Of a stretch of DNA of 7,501 nucleotides, positions 1 through 6,510 are shown piece after piece. The translations under genes were made by a program, and so were the position numbers. This DNA comes from Accumulibacter sp003538495. Its GTDB lineage: Bacteria > Pseudomonadota > Gammaproteobacteria > Burkholderiales > Rhodocyclaceae. The stretch lies in assembly GCF_029255145.1 (NCBI RefSeq), contig NZ_JAPUVQ010000134.1, forward strand, positions 1 through 7,501. Reading direction: 5' to 3'. Within the stretch, counting starts at the first letter, position 1; every line of letters begins with the position of its first letter. The notes beneath the pieces were generated by a model. That model saw only the letters and a program-made list of their open reading frames with translations, searched no databases and had not been told where the DNA came from.

Positions 1-29
1 AAAAAAAACCAACCCGATGAGGGGTTGGT
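1..29 (-). terminator. Intrinsic terminator, possibly bidirectional
   Basis: An 8-bp perfect stem (ACCAACCC at 8-15 with GGGTTGGT at 22-29) closes a 6-nt loop. Read on the minus strand it ends in a run of eight U, the classic intrinsic terminator form. Read on the plus strand it is followed by a T-rich stretch (cttcttgttt), so it may also stop transcription arriving from the left. No minus-strand gene is evident between here and the methyltransferase, so its minus-strand client is either an unseen element or long read-through from the methyltransferase operon, antisense to the endonuclease. Confidence 0.65.
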
Positions 30-562
30 CTTCTTGTTTGGTGGTGCAATCGCACCCTGGATCACAACTCGCTATGCGGGCATATGGGTACTGGTGAGGA
101 AGTGTGAGGGTGTTTGTCCGGGTAATGCGTGTGTTGGCCAGGTCCACTTTTCTGTTCTATTTCTCGGTTGGAAAACGAATCCGGCTCCGCATCGCAACTG
201 CGACTTGGGTATGCGCAGCCGCTCCGCGTTCGGTAGTGGGCTGCCAATCAAGGTGCTCGGGTCTCGCTCACCTTTCACCTTCAGGCGAAGCACACAGAAC
301 CCGGTTTGCTTACGACGCGTTCAACGAGGCCGGCAAGGCGATCGCGTTCATGGTGTAGGCCACCAGCAGTTGTAGTCGTCGGCATTCATCGGTTCATCAC
401 TCGGCGACATCCGAGCCGGCTCGCTAAACCGGTACGCCCTTGACCGAAGCCTCGGCGCGTTCCCGCAGTTCCTTGCCAGCCGTGGAACGGGGTAGACATT
501 TTTTTCGTGGTCCGTAGGCGATTTGGGGCGGAGCACTGTCGCATCATCTCTATACTTTGGGT
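30..562. other. Intergenic region with no supportable gene
   Basis: About 530 bp between the left terminator and the endonuclease promoter region. Short open frames exist on both strands, but none has a good ribosome binding site together with recognisable protein sequence. A small hairpin (GGTGC-AATC-GCACC) lies at 43-56. A plus-strand frame ending near 358 reads like a protein C-terminus (AYDAFNEAGKAIAFMV then stop), and a minus-strand frame around 425-490 reads AGKELRERAEASVKGVPV then stop. Either may be a decayed remnant at an island junction, but this is weak evidence. Confidence 0.4.
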
Positions 563-589
563 CTGACAATCTTTTTGACCTCTTATAGT
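563..589 (+). promoter_or_regulatory. Candidate promoter of the endonuclease gene
   Basis: CTGACA (563-568, 5 of 6 to the -35 consensus) is separated by 15 bp from TATAGT (584-589, 5 of 6 to the -10 consensus). The spacer is shorter than the ideal 17 bp. The -10 ends only 4 nt before the ATG at 594, so a transcript from it would start at or just inside the start codon. That would make the message leaderless, in line with the lack of a Shine-Dalgarno sequence here. Confidence 0.3.
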
Positions 590-593
590 GGAC

Positions 594-1403
594 ATGAGCG
601 ACCCGACGAATCCAGTTTCGACGCCGTTTGGTGCCCTGCTTGCTGGTGCCGCCCCGCCTCGCGCGACCGTAGAAGACCTCGCCGGCGAACTGGATCGCCT
701 AACCGACTCCCAGCGGGAATGGGTCAGCGCTGTCATAAAGCAGTTTCAGCTTCACCATTCGTATGTTCGGAACCCTGGATCCGACTTGGTGAACCAGACG
801 GTGTTGGACGTGCTGGGTGACGCCCTGCGGATTCATCATGCGTTCAGTCGTCAAGCACTGTCCAAAGATCGATTCGAATTCGCGCTGGAGCGAGCACTAA
901 GCCGTGCAGGCATACCTGCTGTATTGGCAACGAGTCGGACCAACCGCGGACATGATCTCACGATCAATGGAGCCCCGGTCTCTCTCAAGACGGAGGCCGC
1001 CAGCAACATCAAGGCAAACTTTCTCCACATTAGCAAGTTCATGGAGCTTGGGCGTGGACCATGGGAGTTCAACGCTCTGAGAGAAGGGTTCTTCCAGCAC
1101 ATGACCAGCTACGACCGAATTTTTCAGTTCCGTTGTCTCGGCCAAGGGCCTGGAAAATACGAATACGAACTCGTAGAGATTCCTAAGCAGCTCTTGCTGG
1201 AATCGACTAACCAGCCATTCGTGGTTTGCGCGAACAGCCTTCAAAGCCCCAAGCCCGGCTACTGCAGGGTTGCCGATGCTACGGGAGAGCGCTTCGCGCT
1301 CTACTTCGATGGCGGCACCGAGCGCAAGTTGCAAATCAAGAACATCCGCAAATCCCTGTGCACGGTGCACGCTACCTGGCAGTTCGACTCAGCGTCCCTT
1401 TAA
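594..1403 (+). CDS. Putative Type II restriction endonuclease (PD-(D/E)xK-like)
   Basis: A predicted cytoplasmic protein of 269 residues from ATG at 594; an in-frame GTG at 588 would add two residues. Neither start has a clear Shine-Dalgarno sequence. The assignment rests on convergence with, and a 15-bp overlap of, a DNA methyltransferase gene, and on a nuclease-like core. Residues 93-105 form a helix with Glu99 (RFEFALERALSRA), followed by RGHDLTINGAPVSLKTEA at 118-135. This gives Asp121, eight residues, then Ser130-x-Lys132, the spacing of a PD-(D/E)xK active site with Ser in the usual acidic place. The next stretch (NFLHISKFMELGRGPWEFN, 142-160) looks conserved and may contribute to specificity. 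No membrane segment or signal peptide is seen. I do not recognise the specificity family and cannot name the site. The enzyme would cut unmodified incoming DNA, while the neighbouring methyltransferase protects the host. Confidence 0.82.
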   Translation: MSDPTNPVSTPFGALLAGAAPPRATVEDLAGELDRLTDSQREWVSAVIKQFQLHHSYVRNPGSDLVNQTVLDVLGDALRIHHAFSRQALSKDRFEFALERALSRAGIPAVLATSRTNRGHDLTINGAPVSLKTEAASNIKANFLHISKFMELGRGPWEFNALREGFFQHMTSYDRIFQFRCLGQGPGKYEYELVEIPKQLLLESTNQPFVVCANSLQSPKPGYCRVADATGERFALYFDGGTERKLQIKNIRKSLCTVHATWQFDSASL

Positions 1404-2264
1404 GAGGCGCTCCTTGGCTAGCTCGGCAAATTCTTCGCTGAGCTCGATACCGGTACATTGCCGCCCCAACTCGTCGCAAACTACACCGGTTGTGCCACTG
1501 CCGAAGAAGGGGTCGAGGACCCGGTCGCCCTCCTTGGAACCTGCCAGCACACAGAGCCGCACCAACTGGCGCGGATAGACCGCGAAGTGCGCGCCAGCGT
1601 AAGGCTCTGTATTGATGTTCCAAACTGACCGACGATTCTTCGATTTCTGGTTCTGAGCAAGGGCCGGCTCCTTGATGGCCTCATGGTCGTAAAGATACCG
1701 CTCGTTCTTCGAAAACAGGAAAACGTACTCATGGGATCTGGTCGGCCGGTCTTTCACGCTCTCTGGCTGACAGTTCGGCTTGTTCCAAACAATGTCGCTC
1801 CGGAGATACCAGCCATCCTCTTGCAATGCAAAAGCTAATCGCCAGGGCACCCCGATCAAGTCCTTCGGCTTCAAGCCTTCGGGAGTCGGTGCCCGATAGT
1901 CCATCGCCCGTCCCTTGTTCTTGGCATCTGGGGCTCTCCAGGTGCGGCCGCCGCTGGTGTAGCTGTCGCCGATGTTCAGCCAGAGTGTGCCATCGTCAGC
2001 CAGCGTTCGCCGAACCTCACGAAATACAGCGACAAGATCCGTAATGTAGTCACCGATATCGGACTCTGCGCCAATCTGGCCGCCAACCCCGTAATCTCGG
2101 AGCCCCCAATACGGTGGCGAGGTAACGCATGTACGAAACAGCCCGTCCGGAAAACCAGACAGCACTTTTCGGACGTCACCCCAGATGATTTCACACTGGC
2201 TCTTTGGAGTTGCTGCAGGCGGCTGTTCGTCGTCGAACTCGAAAAGTCGCAGGATCTCAGCCAT
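1389..2264 (-). CDS. Type II DNA methyltransferase, beta class (N4-cytosine or N6-adenine)
   Basis: A 291-residue S-adenosylmethionine-dependent DNA methyltransferase. Catalytic motif IV is TSPPYW at residues 48-53. It is followed by the TLWLNIGDSY strand (93-102), DIVWNKPN (157-164) and SHEYVFLF (178-185). The SAM-binding motif I comes last, VLDPFFGSGTTG at 249-260, with the acidic ligand region TGIEL at 271-275. Motif IV before motif I is the beta-class order. TSPPYW is common in N4-cytosine enzymes, but SPPY also occurs in N6-adenine enzymes, so the target base is open. The start was chosen at 2264 because GGAGG lies 6 nt upstream; the open frame extends to 2423 but that part duplicates the regulator coding region. 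The start overlaps the end of the regulator gene by 8 nt (ATGGCTGA), suggesting translational coupling. The 3' end overlaps the convergent endonuclease by 15 bp. Motifs are intact, so it is probably active. Confidence 0.95.
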   Translation of the reverse strand: MAEILRLFEFDDEQPPAATPKSQCEIIWGDVRKVLSGFPDGLFRTCVTSPPYWGLRDYGVGGQIGAESDIGDYITDLVAVFREVRRTLADDGTLWLNIGDSYTSGGRTWRAPDAKNKGRAMDYRAPTPEGLKPKDLIGVPWRLAFALQEDGWYLRSDIVWNKPNCQPESVKDRPTRSHEYVFLFSKNERYLYDHEAIKEPALAQNQKSKNRRSVWNINTEPYAGAHFAVYPRQLVRLCVLAGSKEGDRVLDPFFGSGTTGVVCDELGRQCTGIELSEEFAELAKERLLKGR

Positions 2265-2478
2265 TGGCAGCCTCCGGTGAATTTCGACTGCTCTGCTCGT
2301 TGGTGGCAGTGCCTCTACACGATTCAACAGGGACACCCATGGCCTTGCAGTGCAAGGCGATAAGGTGCTCAATGAGGTTCGAGACGCTGCGTTGATCACG
2401 ATCAGCCGCAATCTTGAGTGCACGCTTGTACTCTGCGCTCAATCGAACGTTAAGCGTCGCTGTCTTGATCGTAACCAT
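2257..2478 (-). CDS. Ribbon-helix-helix (CopG/Arc-like) regulator, probable R-M controller
   Basis: A 73-residue protein with the ribbon-helix-helix pattern. A short strand (KTATLNVRL, 5-13) would pair in a dimer and lie in the DNA major groove. Helix one (SAEYKRALKIAADRD, 14-28) and helix two (SVSNLIEHLIALHCKAM, 31-47) follow, then a polar Ser/Asn-rich tail. ATG at 2478 was chosen because the fold starts there; the frame stays open to 2832 but the upstream part does not look like protein. There is no Shine-Dalgarno sequence. A TATACT element ends 6 nt upstream of the ATG, so the mRNA is probably leaderless. The gene overlaps the methyltransferase start by 8 nt, so the two form an operon. An imperfect palindrome at 2498-2518 overlaps the promoter and is the obvious candidate operator. 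Inferred role: autorepression and limitation of methyltransferase output. An antitoxin-like RHH is the alternative, but no toxin gene is adjacent. Confidence 0.85.
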   Translation of the reverse strand: MVTIKTATLNVRLSAEYKRALKIAADRDQRSVSNLIEHLIALHCKAMGVPVESCRGTATNEQSSRNSPEAANG

Positions 2479-2484
2479 GAAGGC

Positions 2485-2490
2485 AGTATA
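2485..2490 (-). promoter_or_regulatory. -10 element of the regulator-methyltransferase operon
   Basis: TATACT on the minus strand matches 5 of 6 of TATAAT and ends 6 nt before the ATG at 2478. Transcription would therefore start at about the first base of the start codon, making the mRNA leaderless. No good -35 hexamer is found at 16-18 bp upstream (the 17-bp position is TGCACT, 3 of 6). That position lies inside the palindrome at 2498-2518. Confidence 0.45.
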
Positions 2491-2497
2491 GCGTATA

Positions 2498-2518
2498 TGT
2501 AACGCATAGTGCATTACA
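2498..2518. promoter_or_regulatory. Imperfect palindrome, candidate RHH operator
   Basis: Two 9-bp half-sites, TGTAACGCA and TGCATTACA, are separated by TAG. One half-site reads TGTAACGCA and the reverse complement of the other reads TGTAATGCA, a single mismatch in nine. The element covers the region from about -20 to -40 of the regulator promoter, where a bound dimer pair would block RNA polymerase. No second full copy was found near the endonuclease start; the closest half-site resemblance (GGTAATGCG at 121-129) is too far away to be convincing. Confidence 0.5.
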
Positions 2519-3379
2519 TTTTGGAATTGAATCGCCGTCGCAGATCGCCAAAGACTGTAAGGAAGCACAGCATACTGCATCATTGCAAGGTGTCGCTTGA
2601 CGTGCGAAATCGAGCCAAAAAAGACGCGGGCAGTAGAAGTGTTGAACTGCGTCTCGGCAGCGAGTCCAGATGACAACGGCGCGTGCCGGCTGAGTACCTG
2701 ACGGGGCTGGGCTGAGGAAACGTATTCAGCAACCCCTCTGGCCGTCTTTGGCCTCTCCACCAACCAGCCATTTCGAGTTGGCGTATCTCGCGAAACCAAA
2801 GCATACGTCATCACAAACTCGCCGAGCACCACCCCGCAACGCCTTGCCCAGCAAAGGTTTCAAAGTTCCGTACCTAGTTTGCGAAGTCATGAGGTTTCGA
2901 CAAGAGCGGCCTCTACGAGCGCAGATATGACATTTGCGGCGCAGTCAAGGTCAGGAGGTTTACACGAAAAACCCCGCAGAACATGGCGCTCAGCTCGGTC
3001 TTCGAAACGGCTGCACGCACTCTTAACGGATGCTGTCCTGGCGTGGGCCGCGTTGGCCAGAACTTACGCAAACCGAAGCCCTCCGCAGGATGAAGGAGAT
3101 TCGTCGTCGAGAATACCGCTCGGCAGCACATGTGTCGCCAATTCCGCCGCGGTGTAGCGACATTGACTTCAGCGAAATCGCCGCCCATAGCTGAACATAG
3201 TGTCGAGGAGGCCACGCTCTGCTTGAACTCCAGCGGTGATGTCACCAGTTGCGAGCTGCCATCGCACCAAGATGCCCTTCGCTTCGGCACCACCAGCCCG
3301 GCGGACCGCCAAGACCGCCATCAGGATCGCTGGGTACGTAAGAAGGGCAGCGGATCAGTGTCCCAAATTGCCATCTTCG
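2519..3379. other. Long intergenic region with no supportable gene
   Basis: About 860 bp between the regulator promoter and the patatin stop codon. Base composition looks less GC-rich than in the patatin gene. The longest minus-strand open frames (2913-3293, and the 5' part of the frame at 2257-2832) lack ribosome binding sites and recognisable motifs. One minus-strand frame from about 3354 to 2479 reads as moderately protein-like sequence broken by several stops (for example at 3169-3171), so a decayed gene is possible but unproven. No intrinsic terminator was found directly after the patatin stop, nor any insertion sequence ends. Confidence 0.4.
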
Positions 3380-6268
3380 TCACATCCCGCTCAATTTGTG
3401 GGCCACATTGCGCCCGATGTGTAGACCAAGTGTTCGGTAGGCCTCGAAGGTGGACTCGGCGAACCACTGGTCCAATGTGCTCACGTGCGGAAAACTCGTC
3501 ACCCTGCGCCTGTAATCCGCCAAGTCGGCCGGCTCATCCCCGGTGATCGTGGACTTGCAATAGATGAACTCGCCGCAATCCTCAGGTCTGCCCTCAGAGT
3601 CCCGCGCGTACACCACCCGCCAACGCTTGAACGCCACCTTGGCGAGACGCCCCTTATGGTCGGAGACCAGATCGTCGAGGCCGGTGATCTCGATCTCGGC
3701 GCCGAAGTCAGTGCGAACCCTGGTTTGCAGATTCAAGAGGTCGTCGAATCGAAAGCGTGGGTCGCAGCTTGCGTCAGCGCAGACGATCAACTTCGCCCGA
3801 CGCCGAATCATCTCGTATACACCAAGGTTCTCGAAGTGCCCGCCGTCGGTGATGTAGACAGCGTTGGACTCGATGTCACACCTTGAGAGGGCCTCTCGGA
3901 CAAAGAGCGAGGCTTTCAGGTTGTTAATGCGCTGCTGCACCCAGGATTTGTCCTTGAGGTGTAGTGTGGGCAACCCGATCTTCCATGCCTCCGAGGGTAG
4001 CGGCGGTGTCATCTCCCCGTTTTCCGAGGCCGGATTCGGAAACCACCGCCCCAATCTCGCGCCCAGCAGTGCTAGTACCAATGCTCGCTCAGGCGTCGTC
4101 GTCGAACCCGTGTTCGTGCTGAACGCGGCAGCCGAAGTCGCGATGGCCGTCCCCATGGTCAGCGGCTCCACTTCGTAGCCAACCTCCTGCGACTCACGTC
4201 CATGCTCGCTGACCGGCGCCATAGCGCGGTAGGAGGACTTAGTGCTCTTGGCAGAGCGCTCTAGAGTTGCCACGTGAAACCCCGCCCTTAGCGGCGTAAA
4301 CACGAACGACGCGGCTTTGCGCTCCGACAGCCCCAAACGACGCTCCGTTGTCACGTTGACCGCAGCGCACCAAACTGGAAAGGGTCGATAAACGATCGCG
4401 GCTTCGCCTTTTCCGGCAATAAGATCGCGCAACATTGGATCATCGCCTTCGTCGATGCCCACTGTTGGAAGCGGATTTCGTTTTGTGTTCGAGGCCCCAA
4501 GGAACGCACGATTCAGGCGATTTCGATAGAAGTCGTGCATCGAGAAGGAATTCGGCCCGCTCGCGGTCAGCACAAGAACGGACAGGACGAAGAACGCGGC
4601 GATCGGGCCACTCATGTACAGCGGCCAATCCTCGGCTACCACCCACGCGAGCTTGTTATCGATCACCCTTGCCATGACCAACGCCATGCCGGCGATCGCG
4701 CCAACGGTCAGCAATCCCAAGACGCGCGCCAGCAAACGCGTGGCAGGCCGCGCTGCCAAGATGGTCGAAAGACCGAACAGAGCGAGCGCGCCGAGCCCGG
4801 TGTATACCACATGCACCGGAGAAGGGTGGAGGCGGCTTGCAGACGAGACGGCCACGCAGCCAACTGTTGCGACAATCGCAGCAACGATCAGCTCTCCGCT
4901 CCAACGCGCCCACCACTCGCGATGCACGGGTTCTTCCTGCGATCCTTCGCTAACAGCCATGACGGCGTTGACTAGCACCGCGAAAACCGCGAGAAGGGCT
5001 ACGAACACTGCCGCCGGGCTCAAGAGGTCGGGGGGGTCGGGGGCAATAAGCGTCGCCACACGCAGGACCCAGCTCACCAAATATGGGGTCATGCTGAGCA
5101 GTACCAGACAGATTGACGTCATTAGGCCGGCCGAAGTGATCTGCACCCGGGTCTTGTGCCGGACCGAATCCCAGCCGTCGAACAGTCGCCCGTGGAGAAG
5201 TGCGCTCTCCCAGGCGTGCCCCATCAGCAGCATCAGCCACGCGACGTATGGAAGAACAGGTAGCGGGCCGCGCGTCGCAAGCTTCGGCTCCAAGGGTATC
5301 CACAACCATGCCGCACAGGCAGCCACGCTTACGGCGATAGTGCCGCCGAGGGTCCAAGGGATCGGCCGATTAGAAATGCCCTTCATCATCCTATAAAAGT
5401 ATACGCAGGAGAGCACCACCACCTCGGCAGCGCAAGTCAACAGCAAGCATACGGCGGCAAAGTTGGCTCCCGCGAGAGGTTTTTCCGGAAGGCCTACGCC
5501 CGTGGCTATTGCTTTGTCGGTCGCGGCAAAGTGTAGTCCGACCAGTAACGCACCTACGATGAGCCAGGTGGCCGTGGCCGGACCGGGTTTTCCCTTGAGG
5601 TTACGATTGAGTGCCTTGCAGGAATTCCACCAACCGACGCACAAGGGTACGGCTGCGACAAAGGCGAGCACGTGAGCGTACTGCGGACCCCAATGTTCGA
5701 TGAAAGCCGCGATGGCCAGGGCTTGCCAACTCACGGCCACCGCCAATAGACCAAGCGCAGCCAGACCGTACACCATGTTTCGAAGAATGGTCGACAGCGC
5801 GGCGGCTGTGTCCGTCGAAAGCAGGCCTGTTCGCAAGGTGAGGTAGTTGCCATGAGCGCGCACGTGCCTCAATACGAACGGTTGCTCTCCCTGCTGATGC
5901 GGGGAGATCGTTTTCTCTCCAAGCACAGCTTTGTTGACCACCTGGTGGGCAGGATCGTCGTCTGTAGCGGTAATCCGATGGACCAGTGCCATCCACCAGC
6001 CCATCGCATATCCGCCGCCCGAAACGGACGACATGTAATCGAAGCGGGAGATCTGCCCTCGCTCAGCAAGGGCCTGCAGAAAGCCGGTGGCGAACGCTGC
6101 GCTTCGGATTCCACCTCCAGAGAGGCACAGGCCTGACGGTTCGGCAAACAGCCTGGTATTTGGTGTGAATGCTTTCAGAGCAGCCCGCGCATGCTCGATG
6201 TGTCGAGCCTCCTCCTGAATTGCTTCCGCTGCATTGAACCACTCCTCACTCTTGTTCTCACCCGTCAT
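3380..6268 (-). CDS. Large polytopic membrane patatin-like phospholipase
   Basis: A 962-residue protein predicted to hydrolyse acyl esters of membrane lipids with a Ser-Asp dyad. The oxyanion-hole loop is SGGGIRSAAFATGF (50-63). The nucleophile elbow is SVSGGGY (81-87) with Ser83, a GxSxG variant with Ser in the first position. The catalytic Asp808 is in ITDGGHFENLGVYEMIRRR (806-824), the patatin DG[GA] motif. Between the halves, at about 164-570, lie roughly a dozen hydrophobic segments, followed by SMHDFYRNRLNRAFLG (576-591) and MGTAIATSAAAFS (705-717), which look like conserved catalytic-domain helices. No signal peptide is seen. ATG at 6268 has GGAGG 6 nt upstream (6275-6279) and is clearly the start. 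The gene stands alone, with a candidate promoter at 6458-6487 and a hairpin in the leader. Ordinary patatin proteins are about 300-400 residues, so this is unusually long, though large membrane-embedded patatins are a known, poorly characterised bacterial group. Its place between phage genes and an R-M cassette suggests cargo. A defence or toxin role is inference. Confidence 0.92.
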   Translation of the reverse strand: MTGENKSEEWFNAAEAIQEEARHIEHARAALKAFTPNTRLFAEPSGLCLSGGGIRSAAFATGFLQALAERGQISRFDYMSSVSGGGYAMGWWMALVHRITATDDDPAHQVVNKAVLGEKTISPHQQGEQPFVLRHVRAHGNYLTLRTGLLSTDTAAALSTILRNMVYGLAALGLLAVAVSWQALAIAAFIEHWGPQYAHVLAFVAAVPLCVGWWNSCKALNRNLKGKPGPATATWLIVGALLVGLHFAATDKAIATGVGLPEKPLAGANFAAVCLLLTCAAEVVVLSCVYFYRMMKGISNRPIPWTLGGTIAVSVAACAAWLWIPLEPKLATRGPLPVLPYVAWLMLLMGHAWESALLHGRLFDGWDSVRHKTRVQITSAGLMTSICLVLLSMTPYLVSWVLRVATLIAPDPPDLLSPAAVFVALLAVFAVLVNAVMAVSEGSQEEPVHREWWARWSGELIVAAIVATVGCVAVSSASRLHPSPVHVVYTGLGALALFGLSTILAARPATRLLARVLGLLTVGAIAGMALVMARVIDNKLAWVVAEDWPLYMSGPIAAFFVLSVLVLTASGPNSFSMHDFYRNRLNRAFLGASNTKRNPLPTVGIDEGDDPMLRDLIAGKGEAAIVYRPFPVWCAAVNVTTERRLGLSERKAASFVFTPLRAGFHVATLERSAKSTKSSYRAMAPVSEHGRESQEVGYEVEPLTMGTAIATSAAAFSTNTGSTTTPERALVLALLGARLGRWFPNPASENGEMTPPLPSEAWKIGLPTLHLKDKSWVQQRINNLKASLFVREALSRCDIESNAVYITDGGHFENLGVYEMIRRRAKLIVCADASCDPRFRFDDLLNLQTRVRTDFGAEIEITGLDDLVSDHKGRLAKVAFKRWRVVYARDSEGRPEDCGEFIYCKSTITGDEPADLADYRRRVTSFPHVSTLDQWFAESTFEAYRTLGLHIGRNVAHKLSGM

Positions 6269-6370
6269 CCGGATCCTCCCCGCCCTGCATCCTCTTGTCG
6301 CATGGCTCGACGTCCGAAGGCGCAGCGAACGGACCCAGCCCGGCCGAAGTCCTTAGCTTGCCAACCCGCC

Positions 6371-6395
6371 TGCTAGGCCCTGGTGGGGCCTAGCA
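6371..6395. repeat. Perfect 10-bp inverted repeat in the patatin leader
   Basis: TGCTAGGCCC (6371-6380) and GGGCCTAGCA (6386-6395) are exact reverse complements around a 5-nt loop (TGGTG). A further CTAGCA follows at 6401-6406, giving an alternative pairing with the left arm. No U run follows on either strand, so it is not a typical intrinsic terminator. It lies in the inferred 5' leader of the patatin mRNA, about 100 nt upstream of the start codon, and could be an RNA structural control element, a protein-binding site or a recombination site. Confidence 0.65.
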
Positions 6396-6457
6396 CTTAC
6401 CTAGCAGTCAACTTGCAGTTCATCCTGAGGGATAGGAAATCCGACGCCGCCGTCGCA

Positions 6458-6487
6458 AGTATATGAGCCTAGATCAAGCAGCGTCAA
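6458..6487 (-). promoter_or_regulatory. Candidate sigma-70-type promoter of the patatin gene
   Basis: On the minus strand TTGACG (6487-6482, 5 of 6 to the -35 consensus) is followed after 18 bp by TATACT (6463-6458, 5 of 6 to the -10 consensus). Transcription would start near 6451 and give a leader of roughly 180 nt before the ATG at 6268. An own promoter fits a cargo gene expressed independently of the phage late operon. Confidence 0.5.
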
Positions 6488-6510
6488 TCTCGATTTGGTC
6501 CCAGGAGCCC

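Noticed and set aside
897..1370. A 157-codon minus-strand frame inside the endonuclease gene
   Set aside because: It is antisense to a better-supported gene, and has no start signals or motifs.
2265..2423. N-terminal extension of the methyltransferase to 2423
   Set aside because: It overlaps the regulator in another frame and has no methyltransferase motif, while ATG 2264 has GGAGG at ideal spacing.
2479..2832. N-terminal extension of the ribbon-helix-helix protein to 2832
   Set aside because: The RHH fold begins at the ATG at 2478, and the added stretch contains the promoter and palindrome and does not resemble protein.
4614..5396. A 260-codon plus-strand open frame antisense to the patatin gene
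   Set aside because: It is a mirror frame of GC-rich membrane-protein coding sequence, has no ribosome binding site, and its Thr/Arg/Ala-rich product lacks motifs.
6389..6411. Minus-strand stretch resembling a strong synthetic promoter (TTGACT followed by a GCTAG-rich spacer)
   Set aside because: The position of the -10 is occupied by a run of C in the hairpin arm, so no promoter function is supported and the likeness is probably chance.
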